Assembly (NCBI GenBank): GCA_020025885.1 | Contig: JAHHRJ010000001.1 | Span: 62,001 to 126,000, forward strand | DNA length: 64,000 nt | Reading direction: 5' to 3' | Origin: Butyricicoccus sp. | GTDB taxonomy: Bacteria > Bacillota > Clostridia > Oscillospirales > Butyricicoccaceae | In this document: positions 37,425-45,569 of the stretch, piece after piece | Position numbering within the stretch: position 1 is the first letter of the stretch | How the letters are laid out: each line of letters starts with the position of its first letter | Program-made: the position numbers and the translations under genes | The notes under the pieces: model-generated | Databases searched by the model: none | What the model was told of the DNA's origin: nothing | The model's input: the letters and a program-made list of their open reading frames with translations, nothing else

Positions 37425-40049
37425 ATGGAAAAAACAGAACAGCACATTTCACAGGCCGCACGGGGAACGCTGAAAATCTTTTTCAGTTATGCGGCTGGTA
37501 CAGGAAAAACACGCGCCATGCTGCAAGATGCACATAACGCAAAAAAGCAGGGCATGGATGTGGTAATTGGCTGGATGGAACCGACTGCTGGGCCCAGTAC
37601 ACAGGCGATGATGGATGACCTGGAAACATTGTCTGGATCAGAACTCATGGCAAACGGCTTTGATCTGGACGCGGCAATAGAGCGGAAACCACAGCTGATT
37701 CTGGTGGAGGGTCTGGCATATAACAGCGTACCCGGCGGACGGCACAAAAAACGATATCAGGATATCGAAGAGCTTTTGAACGCAGGCATCAATGTATACA
37801 CGACCTTAAACGTGCAGAACATTGAGAGCCTGAATGATACGGTACGCGCCATTACAGGTGTTTCCGTAACGGATCGCATTCCGGATTCGGTATTTGATCA
37901 GGCGGACCGGGTGGAAATGGTGGATTGCGATCCACAGGAACTGCTGAACCATCTGAAAAGCGAAAATAGGAAAGGCTTCACTTTACAGAACCTGACCGCC
38001 CTGCGCGAGCTTGCGCTGCGTCGCTGCGCCGACCACATCAACAGGGAAGGCGGTCGGCTTTGCACTGGCAGTGAATACCAGACAGAAGAACATATCCTGG
38101 TCTGCCTTTCTTCCTCGCCGTCCAACGCAAAAATCATTCGCACAGCGGCGCGTATGGCTGGCGCTTTCAAAGGCAAGTTTACCGGCCTTTTTGTGGAAAC
38201 ACCGGATTTTCCTTCCATGAGCGAAGAAGACCTGAATCGGCTGCGCACGAATATGCGTTTGGCAGAGCAGCTGGGCGCTAAAATTGAAACGGTATATGGA
38301 GAAGATGTTCCGTTCCAGATTGCTGAATTTGCGCGGCTGTCCGGCGTTTCTAAAATTGTGATTGGACGCAGCTTTGCCACAAAAGGACGCTTTTTTCAAA
38401 AGCAAAGCCTGACGGAAAAGCTGATTTCTCATGCACCGCAGCTGGATATTCATATTATTCCAGATTCCAATTCGGATGATGCGCCGTATCGCGCCCTTTT
38501 TAATGGGCATAAAGAAAAATTCCGCCTTTCGATGCAGGACGTTTTGAAAAGTGTGCTGATTCTGGCACTGGCCAGTGGCATTGGCTTTCTATTTGATGGA
38601 CTGGGCTTCGCGGATGCTAATATCATTACGGTCTATGTGTTGGGTGTATTGGTTACAGCAGTTGTTACAACAGGACAAGCGTATGGCCTGATTTTTTCGC
38701 TGATCAGTGTGCTGGTATTTAACTTCCTTTTTACCGAACCAAGGCTTACGTTCCACGCCTATGACAATGGCTATCCGGTTACATTTTTGATCATGTTTGC
38801 CGCCGCTTTGCTCACCAGCTCGCTGGCAGACAAATTAAAAGAACACGCGAAGAAATCTGCGCTGGTGGCGTATCGCACCAAAATCCTGCTGGATATCAGT
38901 CAGTCGCTCCAACAGGCAGAAAGCAGAGATGATATTCTGCAGGCGACAGCGCACCATTTAATTCAGCTGCTGCATAAAGATGTAGTTGTGTACACGGCGG
39001 ACGGCGGAACGCTGAGCGAGCCTAAGATGTTTTTTGCAAGAGAACCTGCTCTGCCGGGCCAGGTAGAGCGCTACTGCAACGAAAGCGAACGTGCTGTGGC
39101 GGAGTGGGTGCTAAAAAATAACAAGCATGCAGGAAAAGGCACTCAAACCTTTGTGGGCGCAAACTGCTTGTATCTGGCCATTCGCGTGAATCAGGTGGTA
39201 TACGGCGTTATCGGTATCGGCATGGGCAAGGAACTGCCGGACACCTTTGAAAAGAGCATTTTGCTGTCCATTTTGGGCGAGTGCGCGTTGGCGCTGGAAA
39301 ATGAAAAAAATGCCCGTGAAAAAGAAGAAGCCGCGATTCTGGCGAAAAACGAACAGCTCCGTGCCAATATGCTGCGGTCCATTTCTCACGATTTGCGCAC
39401 ACCACTGACCTCTATATCCGGAAACGCCAGCAACTTTTTGCACAATGGAGATTCCATGGACGATGCAACCAAGCGGCAGCTGTTTTTGGATATTTACGAC
39501 GATTCCATGTGGCTGATCAATCTGGTGGAAAATCTGCTTTCCATCACACGGCTGGAAGAAAATCGGCTGAATCTGCACATCTGTGCCGAGCTGGTGCCGG
39601 ATGTGATTGCAGAAGCACTGCGTCATATCGATCGCCGCAGCACTGAGTACACCATTACTGTATCTCACGAGGACGAGCTGCTTTTGGCGCAGATGGATGC
39701 CCGGCTGATTGTACAGGTCATTATCAATCTGGTGGATAATGCAATCAAGTATACGCCGCTCGGCTCCTGCATTGAAATCAAAACCAGAGCGCAGGAGGGT
39801 CAGGCTGTCATTACCGTTGCGGATAACGGAAATGGAATCCCAGACGAGAGCAAGTCCAAAATCTTTGATATGTTTTACAGCGCAACCAACCGCATTGCGG
39901 ACAGCCGCCGCAGTTTAGGGTTGGGTCTGGCGCTGTGCAAGTCTATCGTTACGGCACATGGCGGACAAATTTCGGTTGCAGACCATGTACCGCATGGTAC
40001 GGAATTTACATTTACTTTGCCAATCGGGGAGGTAACGATCCATGAATAA
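37425..40049 (+). CDS. kdpD: KdpD-like potassium sensor histidine kinase
   Basis: 874 residues from ATG 37425 behind AAGGAG. Domains in order: KdpD N-domain (about 10-220) with P-loop AAGTGKT near residue 25; universal-stress-like domain (about 230-350); four membrane spans (about 370-470); GAF-like region (490-620); HisKA with SISHDLRTPLTSI near 652 (phospho-His); HATPase with NLVDNAIKYTPLG, DNGNGIPD and SLGLGLALCKSI. It senses potassium limitation or c-di-AMP-linked signals and phosphorylates KdpE. No kdpFABC pump is present; the nearest potassium uptake genes are the convergent trk operon. Confidence 0.93.
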   Translation: MEKTEQHISQAARGTLKIFFSYAAGTGKTRAMLQDAHNAKKQGMDVVIGWMEPTAGPSTQAMMDDLETLSGSELMANGFDLDAAIERKPQLILVEGLAYNSVPGGRHKKRYQDIEELLNAGINVYTTLNVQNIESLNDTVRAITGVSVTDRIPDSVFDQADRVEMVDCDPQELLNHLKSENRKGFTLQNLTALRELALRRCADHINREGGRLCTGSEYQTEEHILVCLSSSPSNAKIIRTAARMAGAFKGKFTGLFVETPDFPSMSEEDLNRLRTNMRLAEQLGAKIETVYGEDVPFQIAEFARLSGVSKIVIGRSFATKGRFFQKQSLTEKLISHAPQLDIHIIPDSNSDDAPYRALFNGHKEKFRLSMQDVLKSVLILALASGIGFLFDGLGFADANIITVYVLGVLVTAVVTTGQAYGLIFSLISVLVFNFLFTEPRLTFHAYDNGYPVTFLIMFAAALLTSSLADKLKEHAKKSALVAYRTKILLDISQSLQQAESRDDILQATAHHLIQLLHKDVVVYTADGGTLSEPKMFFAREPALPGQVERYCNESERAVAEWVLKNNKHAGKGTQTFVGANCLYLAIRVNQVVYGVIGIGMGKELPDTFEKSILLSILGECALALENEKNAREKEEAAILAKNEQLRANMLRSISHDLRTPLTSISGNASNFLHNGDSMDDATKRQLFLDIYDDSMWLINLVENLLSITRLEENRLNLHICAELVPDVIAEALRHIDRRSTEYTITVSHEDELLLAQMDARLIVQVIINLVDNAIKYTPLGSCIEIKTRAQEGQAVITVADNGNGIPDESKSKIFDMFYSATNRIADSRRSLGLGLALCKSIVTAHGGQISVADHVPHGTEFTFTLPIGEVTIHE

Positions 40050-40740
40050 ACTAACAATTCTGGTGGTGGAAGATGATTCTTCGGTAAAGAATCTGATGAC
40101 CACGACCCTGAAAGCACACGATTATCATTACTTAACGGCACAAAACGGGAAAGCGGCGATTCTGGAAGCTTCGTCACATAATCCGGATGTTATTTTGCTG
40201 GATTTGGGCCTGCCGGATATGGACGGCGTAGATGTAATCAAAAAAATCCGCACCTGGACCGAAACGCCCATTATCGTTATCAGCGCACGCAGCGAGGATA
40301 CGGACAAAATCGATGCGCTGGATGCTGGCGCAGACGACTATCTGACCAAACCTTTTTCTGTGGAAGAACTGCTGGCACGCCTGCGTGTCACACAGCGCCG
40401 ATTGAGCCGGATGCAGGGAGAGACAGAGCAGGAATCGGTATTTATCAACGGACAGCTAAAAATCGATTATGCGGCAGGCTGTGTGTATATGGACGGCGAA
40501 GAACTGCATCTGACCCCCATCGAGTATAAGCTGCTGTGCTTGCTTTCCCGCAATGTGGGTAAGGTGCTGACCCATACGTATATCACCCAGAAAATCTGGG
40601 GCAGCAGTTGGGAAAACGATGTGGCTTCGCTGCGTGTCTTTATGGCAACACTCCGCCGTAAGCTGGAAAAAGGCCCGGATGCACCTCAGTACATTCAGAC
40701 GCATATCGGCGTGGGCTATCGGATGGTTCGCGTGGAATAA
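40042..40740 (+). CDS. kdpE: KdpE-like response regulator
   Basis: 232 residues, overlapping kdpD by eight bases with GGGGAGG inside kdpD. Receiver domain: ILVVEDD, VILLDLGLPDMDG (phospho-Asp near 53), IIVISARSE, DDYLTKPFS. OmpR-type winged helix at the C-terminus: LTPIEYKLLCLLSRNVGKVLTHTYITQKIWG and RVFMATLRRKLE. Phosphorylated by KdpD, it binds direct repeats; suitable ones lie upstream of kdpD and of the trk operon. Confidence 0.93.
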   Translation: MNKLTILVVEDDSSVKNLMTTTLKAHDYHYLTAQNGKAAILEASSHNPDVILLDLGLPDMDGVDVIKKIRTWTETPIIVISARSEDTDKIDALDAGADDYLTKPFSVEELLARLRVTQRRLSRMQGETEQESVFINGQLKIDYAAGCVYMDGEELHLTPIEYKLLCLLSRNVGKVLTHTYITQKIWGSSWENDVASLRVFMATLRRKLEKGPDAPQYIQTHIGVGYRMVRVE

Positions 40741-40760
40741 TAAGTTCTTTTTACAATAAA

Positions 40761-40805
40761 AAGCACAGAAGGCGCGCAGGGGTTACCTGTGCGCCTTCTG
40801 TGCTT
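40761..40805. terminator. Bidirectional terminator between kdpE and trkH
   Basis: A 20-base arm (AAGCACAGAAGGCGCGCAGG) pairs with its near-perfect complement around GGTTA, with A/T tracts on both sides. Confidence 0.9.
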
Positions 40806-40843
40806 TATGTGCTTTCGAAGAAGAGAGGATCGCAAATTGAAGA

Positions 40844-42355
40844 TTACAGATTTGCAGTCAGGCGGCGTGCCTTTCGTGCATTCTGCTTTTTGGTAAAGAA
40901 GCTGCGGATGTTTTTGAAGCCGGAAACAATGCCGGTGAAAACAATAAAGATTTCCAAACGGCCCAGCAGCATACCAATCATTTCTACAATCAGGGTTGCA
41001 TTGTTGGTCATGGGGCCTGTGATACCGATGGACAAGCCAACCGTGCCCAGCGAAGAAGCAAAGTCAAACATGGCTTCGGTGAGGGTGCAATCGGCAGTGA
41101 CGGTAATCAGCAGAGAGCCGACAATATAAATCACCAGATAGGTCGTGAAGAATCCAAAGGTATCGTCTTCCAGATCCTTGTCAATGGGGGTTTTGCCCTG
41201 TGCCTTTACGTAGTAAGGTGCTTCCACGTCATTGCGGGGAGAAAGGCGACGCTTGATATTGGTGCCGGCCATGCGAAGCATCAGATAGGCGCGGGAAATC
41301 TTCAAACCGCCTGCGGTAGAACCAATGCCACCGCCAATGAACATCATCAAAATCAGAACGCCAATGGCCAGCGCAGGCCATTCCGCATAGCTCATTGTGG
41401 AATAACCGGAAGTGGAAAGGGCGGATACCACATCAAAGGCGGCTTTGCGCAAGCCTTCCAGGAAGCTGATACCCAGGCCGTCGGCCAGAGAAAGTGCTGT
41501 GATGGGAATAAACACACCCAGCAGGCCAAACATGAAGCGCACTTCGCTGACACGGAAGAAGGACTTGAACTTGCCCTTTGCAAACAGCAGCAGAGCAGCA
41601 AAGTTAGTGGTACCAATCAGCATCAGCACGATGGTAATGATCTCAATGGAAAGGCTGTTGTATGCGCCGATACTTGCCAGCTTGGTGGAAAAACCACCGG
41701 TAGAAAGCGAGCACATGGCGTGGCAGACGCCATCAAACCAGGTCATGCCAGCAATGCGATAAGCAATCGTGCCCAGAACCAGACAGACATTGTAAATCAC
41801 AAAGATTGCACGAGAAGTCTTTTTCAGGTTGGGCATCAGCTTGTCAGGATGCCCTTCGGCGCTGTACAGATCCATCGAGTGCTTGTTGGAGATGATCACA
41901 ATCATCATCATGACAAAGCCCAGACCGCCGCAGTACTGCATAAAGCTGCGGTGGAACAGATAGACCATGGGCGTAATGCTTACATCCATAGCGGAAAGGC
42001 CAGTGGTGGTCCAGCCGCTGACGGCTTCAAACAAAGCCTGCACCATAGTGAGTTGATGACCAAAAACAAAAGGCAGTGCGCCAATCAATACGCCCCACAG
42101 CCAGACGAACAAAACGGTCAGGCTGGAACGGGATACCGTAGTGTGCCAGCTGGAAAAGCTTTCGCTGTCACGATGGCCGAAGCGGCAAGATAAAAGACCA
42201 AGCAGAATTGAACCGCCGCCGGGCAGTAAAAATGCCCACAGATAGGGAAGGTCCTGCGGATAAAAAGGCAGGATAGCGGCAGGTGCTGCCACCATCAGGC
42301 CAATCAGGACCATCATTTTGCCAATGCTGGAGCAATCGGAGAGTTTCCGTTTCAT
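40844..42355 (-). CDS. trkH: TrkH/KtrB-type potassium transporter subunit
   Basis: 503 residues with about ten to twelve hydrophobic spans and the four-fold M1-P-M2 pore plan. Selectivity-filter-like segments with conserved Gly appear at VSGWTTTGLSAMD, MCSLSTGGFSTK, VVSALSTSGYSTM and SLGTVGLSIG. It is the membrane channel of a Trk/Ktr potassium uptake system and is gated by the cytoplasmic RCK proteins encoded just upstream. Last gene of the - strand operon 43732 to 40844. Confidence 0.93.
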   Translation of the reverse strand: MKRKLSDCSSIGKMMVLIGLMVAAPAAILPFYPQDLPYLWAFLLPGGGSILLGLLSCRFGHRDSESFSSWHTTVSRSSLTVLFVWLWGVLIGALPFVFGHQLTMVQALFEAVSGWTTTGLSAMDVSITPMVYLFHRSFMQYCGGLGFVMMMIVIISNKHSMDLYSAEGHPDKLMPNLKKTSRAIFVIYNVCLVLGTIAYRIAGMTWFDGVCHAMCSLSTGGFSTKLASIGAYNSLSIEIITIVLMLIGTTNFAALLLFAKGKFKSFFRVSEVRFMFGLLGVFIPITALSLADGLGISFLEGLRKAAFDVVSALSTSGYSTMSYAEWPALAIGVLILMMFIGGGIGSTAGGLKISRAYLMLRMAGTNIKRRLSPRNDVEAPYYVKAQGKTPIDKDLEDDTFGFFTTYLVIYIVGSLLITVTADCTLTEAMFDFASSLGTVGLSIGITGPMTNNATLIVEMIGMLLGRLEIFIVFTGIVSGFKNIRSFFTKKQNARKARRLTANL

Positions 42356-42360
42356 TGTGG

Positions 42361-43026
42361 TTACCTCCCTGTCAACGCGTGCACAATCGCTGCTTTGTGA
42401 GCGTTGTTCAGAATTACAACCAGAGTATCGCCTTCGCAGATTTGGGTGTCACCATGAGGAATCACTGCGCCGTCATCACGCATGATGCAGCCAATGGTGG
42501 CTTCGCGATGCAGCGAAACCTGGGAAAGGTTCTTGCCAATTACAGGGGAATCCGCAGCGATGCGAACTTCTACAATCTGCATCTGGCTGCTGCCGATGGG
42601 AATGACAGTAGTCAGATCGTCTAAGAAAGCCTGCTGTTCAATAATGCTGGAGATGGTCTGTGTGGCACAAACTACGCTGTCTACACCCATCTGATAGAAG
42701 AATTCCTTCTTGGCCGGGTCAGAAAGCAGGCTGACGGTTTTGCGTACATGGAACATCTTTTTGCACAGTTCGCTGGCGGCCAGATTGTATTCATCGCTGG
42801 AGGTCAGCGCAATGGAAAAATCGCAGGAAGCGGCATCGGCTTCATCCAGAATGAAGGGCTTGGTGGCGTCGCCGTGCAGTACGCTGACACCCTTGAGTTC
42901 AGCCAATTCCATGCAGTCGTCATAGTTTTCGTTGATAATGGTGACGCGATAACCCTGTTTCAATAAAGAAAGAGCAAGTACCTTGGTTTTGCTCTTTCCA
43001 CCAATCAATAGTACCTTTTTAGCCAT
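42361..43026 (-). CDS. TrkA-type RCK protein with C-domain
   Basis: 221 residues: Rossmann RCK_N domain (AKKVLLIGGKSKTKVLALSLLKQGYRVTIINENYDDC), then an RCK_C ligand domain (MQIVEVRIAADSPVIGKNLSQVSLHREATIGCIMRDDGAVIPHGDTQICEGDTLVVIL). The nucleotide glycines read GGKSKT rather than GxGxxG, which suggests weak or altered NAD/ATP binding. It gates TrkH. It sits five bases from trkH and four from the other RCK gene, so the RCK pair seems to be expressed together. Confidence 0.88.
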   Translation of the reverse strand: MAKKVLLIGGKSKTKVLALSLLKQGYRVTIINENYDDCMELAELKGVSVLHGDATKPFILDEADAASCDFSIALTSSDEYNLAASELCKKMFHVRKTVSLLSDPAKKEFFYQMGVDSVVCATQTISSIIEQQAFLDDLTTVIPIGSSQMQIVEVRIAADSPVIGKNLSQVSLHREATIGCIMRDDGAVIPHGDTQICEGDTLVVILNNAHKAAIVHALTGR

Positions 43027-43030
43027 GGTA

Positions 43031-43486
43031 TCAGTCCTTTCCAGTTGCGGCGTGTGCCGGGGTGTTCAAATACGAATCGATCTCACGCGCAGAAAGCACG
43101 GACGGACACACCACATGGATGTCCTCTTCCTGAAAAACACAGCGCTTTTCAGGATCACACAGGCGTGCAATCACCTGCGGTACATGGAAAAGGGCTTTTG
43201 CCATCTGTGCCACCAGAATATTCGTGTTGTCGCTGTCGGTAACAGCTACCACCATAGAAGCATCCGAAATATGTGCTTCCTGCAGGTGGTCGATGTCGGT
43301 GCCGTCGCCGATGGTGTTCAGACCGCCAAAGCTGGACGACAGGCGGCGGAACGAATCACCGCTTTTGTCCATGACCAGAACGTTTTTGCCTTTGTCTGAA
43401 AGGGTATTTGCAATTTTAGAACCAAGTCTGCCGCAACCAATAATAATGGTATAGTCGTCAGGAGCTTTTTCCGTAAAGAATCTCAT
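43031..43486 (-). CDS. TrkA-type RCK_N-only protein
   Basis: 151 residues, one RCK_N domain only: YTIIIGCGRLGSKIANTLSDKGKNVLVMDKSGDSF, with an intact GCGRLG nucleotide loop, then SDASMVVAVTDSDNTNILVAQMAKALFHVPQVIARLCDPEKR. There is no RCK_C domain. With the neighbouring gene it gives a two-chain TrkA: one chain keeps the canonical nucleotide loop and the other has the ligand domain. They probably form a mixed gating ring under TrkH. Confidence 0.88.
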   Translation of the reverse strand: MRFFTEKAPDDYTIIIGCGRLGSKIANTLSDKGKNVLVMDKSGDSFRRLSSSFGGLNTIGDGTDIDHLQEAHISDASMVVAVTDSDNTNILVAQMAKALFHVPQVIARLCDPEKRCVFQEEDIHVVCPSVLSAREIDSYLNTPAHAATGKD

Positions 43487-43549
43487 ATGTCATTTCCTTT
43501 CCAAATGATAGCAGAATGAATATCCGTGGTGGCGGGGCTGGGCTTTGTA

Positions 43550-43732
43550 TTAAGCCCAGCCGAAAAGCAGTGCCATGGGATACAACACCATTGCAACAGA
43601 GAGAAGAACTGCTGTCACAAGCCCGAGCGGAATGCCAACAAACAGTACAGCAAAGGTAATCCACGAAGGACAATCAGTAAGATGGATTGGCTTCGGGAAC
43701 AACGGCATTTCTAATGTATGCGTAGCTTTCAT
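43550..43732 (-). CDS. Small membrane protein leading the trk operon
   Basis: 60 residues from the ATG at 43732, behind AAGGAGGGA. After a polar start (MKATHTLEMPLFPKPIHLTD) one long hydrophobic segment or hairpin follows (WITFAVLFVGIPLGLVTAVLLSVAMVLYPMALLFGW). It is first in the trk operon, 63 bases before the RCK gene. It may be a small accessory subunit of the potassium transporter, by analogy with KdpF; this is inference. Confidence 0.6.
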   Translation of the reverse strand: MKATHTLEMPLFPKPIHLTDCPSWITFAVLFVGIPLGLVTAVLLSVAMVLYPMALLFGWA

Positions 43733-43801
43733 AGGGAATCTCCCTCCTTGCATTCACAGGGTAACACAACGCGTATTAAGGCAGGAAAAGAAACGGTGTT
43801 G

Positions 43802-43823
43802 AAATCTTAAGATGAGATTAAGA
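43802..43823 (-). promoter_or_regulatory. Tandem 11-bp repeats, putative KdpE site upstream of trk operon
   Basis: On the - strand TCTTAATCTCA is followed directly by TCTTAAGATTT, about 70-90 bases before the first trk operon ATG. It shares TCTTWA and the 11-base period with the pair before kdpD. A TTAATAC candidate -10 lies about 25 bases downstream. Confidence 0.5.
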
Positions 43824-44162
43824 AATGGGTTTTCCGTGGCACCAATCCATAAAAGGAAGAATCGTATCTGTGGCGCAGGCTGAGTTGTACCAAGAAGAAA
43901 GGGGACTTTGCATGGGTTTTACCAAAACAAGAGTATTGATTTGATGCGGAAACGGTGAGCGATGGGCGCAGCCAAAGGAAACAGAAAAAAGAGATTAAGG
44001 GGAAATAAAGAGTAAATGAGATTGTGCGGGCTTAGGCAATTGTGGGTGGTATGGAGACCATTGAAAAGAACACCGCGAAACAGGATACCTGAAGTAAGGT
44101 GGAAAAGGGCGTGAACCATTACGGTGGTGCACCCTGCAAACAGGGCTATAATAAAGTAAAGG
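43824..44162. other. Intergenic region without recognisable gene
   Basis: No frame here has a ribosome site or a familiar product on either strand. I looked for a c-di-AMP (ydaO) riboswitch on the - strand before the trk operon and saw none of its conserved GGGAAGGGTAG-type core. Confidence 0.5.
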
Positions 44163-44201
44163 AAAAGCGCCGTCTGTATCGTGTGACAGACAGCGCTTTT
44201 T
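44163..44201. terminator. Hairpin near trk promoter region
   Basis: AAAAGCGC..GTCTGT pairs with ACAGAC..GCGCTTTT around ATCGTGTG. The transcript it ends is unclear; a TATAAT at 44147-44152 lies just upstream on the + strand. Confidence 0.5.
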
Positions 44202-44225
44202 GAATGAAAATCATGATGAGAATGA

Positions 44226-44263
44226 AAAAAGAGCTTCAACCCGGCGGTTGAAGCTCTTTTTTA
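44226..44263 (-). terminator. tRNA-Ala terminator
   Basis: AAAAAAGAGCTTCAAC and GTTGAAGCTCTTTTTT pair around CCGGCG, directly adjoining the 3' end of the tRNA on the - strand. Confidence 0.9.
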
Positions 44264-44339
44264 TGGTGGACCTGAAGAGGATCGAACTCTCGACCTTACG
44301 GATGCGAACCGTACGCTCTCCCAGCTGAGCTACAGGCCC
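44264..44339 (-). tRNA. tRNA-Ala(CGC)
   Basis: 76 bases with encoded CCA. Acceptor GGGCCTG/CAGGTCC contains the G3:U70 pair that defines alanine tRNAs; anticodon loop TTCGCAT between TACGG and CCGTA gives anticodon CGC (codon GCG); T-arm GTTCGATC is normal. Confidence 0.95.
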
Positions 44340-44357
44340 ATGGATATTCTGCCCCTA

Positions 44358-44386
44358 ATTTAATACCTGACAAGTAAAAATGTCAA
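44358..44386 (-). promoter_or_regulatory. tRNA-Ala promoter
   Basis: On the - strand TTGACA, 17-base spacer, TTAAAT, ending about 19 bases before the tRNA 5' end. Confidence 0.75.
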
Positions 44387-44424
44387 GATGAGTTTTCTGA
44401 GAATTGCAACATTTTGGTGAATGC

Positions 44425-44444
44425 GACGCATTTTGACGCATTTT
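44425..44444 (+). repeat. Tandem 10-bp repeats upstream of 44512 promoter
   Basis: GACGCATTTT occurs twice in a row, ending six bases before the -35 of the promoter at 44450. A looser GCAACATTTT lies 19 bases before. Position and one-turn spacing suit an activator site. Confidence 0.55.
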
Positions 44445-44449
44445 TTTTG

Positions 44450-44478
44450 TTGCACGCAGAATAATGTGGCGATATAAT
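44450..44478 (+). promoter_or_regulatory. Promoter of the Spo0A-like operon
   Basis: TTGCAC, 17-base spacer, TATAAT, 33 bases before GTG 44512. The same TTGCAC -35 is used by the paralogue at 30215. Confidence 0.7.
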
Positions 44479-44511
44479 TAAAAAGCGACCAAAAAAAGAA
44501 GAGGTGATTAT

Positions 44512-44814
44512 GTGAAACAACGGACGGCAACCCCACGGGTACAAATTGAATACATTCGCAAATTTTCTGCACTGGGGAAGCTGCAGGCGGCCCATTGGAT
44601 TCGGTATCAATTGAATTTGAAAGGTGACTGCTGGGAGATCCGGTTGGAAGAAAGTAATGGAAAAACAATAGAACGATCAGAGGGAATAAGTTTGGATTGC
44701 GAGGGCACGATGGCGTACAATCTGTTGCGCTTTTTATACGAAAATGCGATTCCCTTGGAAAGTTGGTTAGATGTGGCAGAGGACCTGGTCCCCTGTGAAA
44801 TAATTCGAAATTAA
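44512..44814 (+). CDS. Unknown small protein, first in Spo0A-like operon
   Basis: 100 residues from GTG 44512 behind AGAGGTGATT. Paralogue of the protein at 30215, with IEYIRKFSALGKLQAAHWIRYQ, a Trp at the centre, RSEGISLDCEG and the C-terminal NLLRFLYENAIPLESWLDV. No known family. It precedes the response regulator gene by 11 bases and so is almost surely co-transcribed with it and with the kinase-like gene. A role in that signalling unit is inferred. Confidence 0.65.
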   Translation: MKQRTATPRVQIEYIRKFSALGKLQAAHWIRYQLNLKGDCWEIRLEESNGKTIERSEGISLDCEGTMAYNLLRFLYENAIPLESWLDVAEDLVPCEIIRN

Positions 44815-44825
44815 GGAAGATAAGC

Positions 44826-45569
44826 ATGAATGAAATGCCGAAACGAATCGCGCTTTGCTCAGTTGATAGTATCTTAATGCGGGCAACAGCAGACTATCTG
44901 CTGGAAACCGGCACGGCAGAGCACTGTGTGGTCTTTCGACAGGGGGAGCATTTGCTGCGGGATTTAGAGCGCGGAAATACTTATGATGGCATTGTACTGG
45001 ATGCAATGCTGGCAGATATGGATGCCACGGAAGTGATATTGCGGTTGCGTGGATTGCGGCTCGCACTGCGGCCCAGCGTGATCTTGTTGGTACTGCCGGA
45101 ACGATTCTTGCGAATGCAGCGCAGAATACCCGGAGAAGTGGATTCCTTTTTGTGCAAGCCGCTGAACCCGGAAAGCCTGGCACAGCGGATCAGAATGTTT
45201 TGTACGAAAAAACGGCAGAGTCCTTCAGAACTGCTTTTGCAGCAATGGGGTGTTGAGCTGGAACCAACACAGGTGCAGTATTTTACAGAAGCGGTACAGC
45301 TGCTTGCGCAGGCACAGAAACCGCTTGCCTTGCGCAAGGAGCTTTTGTCCGTGGTGGCGGAGAACCACTGTGTTTCGGTATCGGCTGTTGATAGTGGGCT
45401 GCGCCGCATTATTGCACGGTTGGAAGAAGAAAATACACCGGGGTATCAATGCTTCAAGCAGGAAAACGGCCTGGAAGGTACGCGCCCAACGGTGAAAAAG
45501 CTATTGGAAGTGTGCAGCAAGTTCTCGCAGACAACAGAACAAAAGGAGCAAGTTTATGCGGGACGCTAA
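44826..45569 (+). CDS. Response regulator with Spo0A-like C-terminal domain
   Basis: 247 residues. Residues 5-125 are a receiver domain: the Asp in DGIVLDAMLADMD and the Lys in LCKPLN are kept, but the acidic pair of strand 1 is reduced (ALCSVDS) and the Ser/Thr switch is replaced (LLVLPE). Residues 135-240 follow the plan of the Spo0A DNA-binding domain: LLQQWGVELEPTQVQYFTEAVQLL, then ELLSVVAENHCVSVSAVDSGLRRIIARLEEEN (recognition region), then RPTVKKLLEVCSKF. Close to Spo0A in plan but clearly divergent; it is not a plain spo0A. It overlaps the kinase gene. Confidence 0.7.
   Translation: MNEMPKRIALCSVDSILMRATADYLLETGTAEHCVVFRQGEHLLRDLERGNTYDGIVLDAMLADMDATEVILRLRGLRLALRPSVILLVLPERFLRMQRRIPGEVDSFLCKPLNPESLAQRIRMFCTKKRQSPSELLLQQWGVELEPTQVQYFTEAVQLLAQAQKPLALRKELLSVVAENHCVSVSAVDSGLRRIIARLEEENTPGYQCFKQENGLEGTRPTVKKLLEVCSKFSQTTEQKEQVYAGR

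Noticed and set aside
43733..44160. c-di-AMP (ydaO) riboswitch before the trk operon
   Set aside because: The conserved core sequences of that riboswitch are not present on the - strand.
43919..44239. 106-residue frame on the - strand beside tRNA-Ala
   Set aside because: It overlaps two hairpin terminators and lacks a ribosome site.
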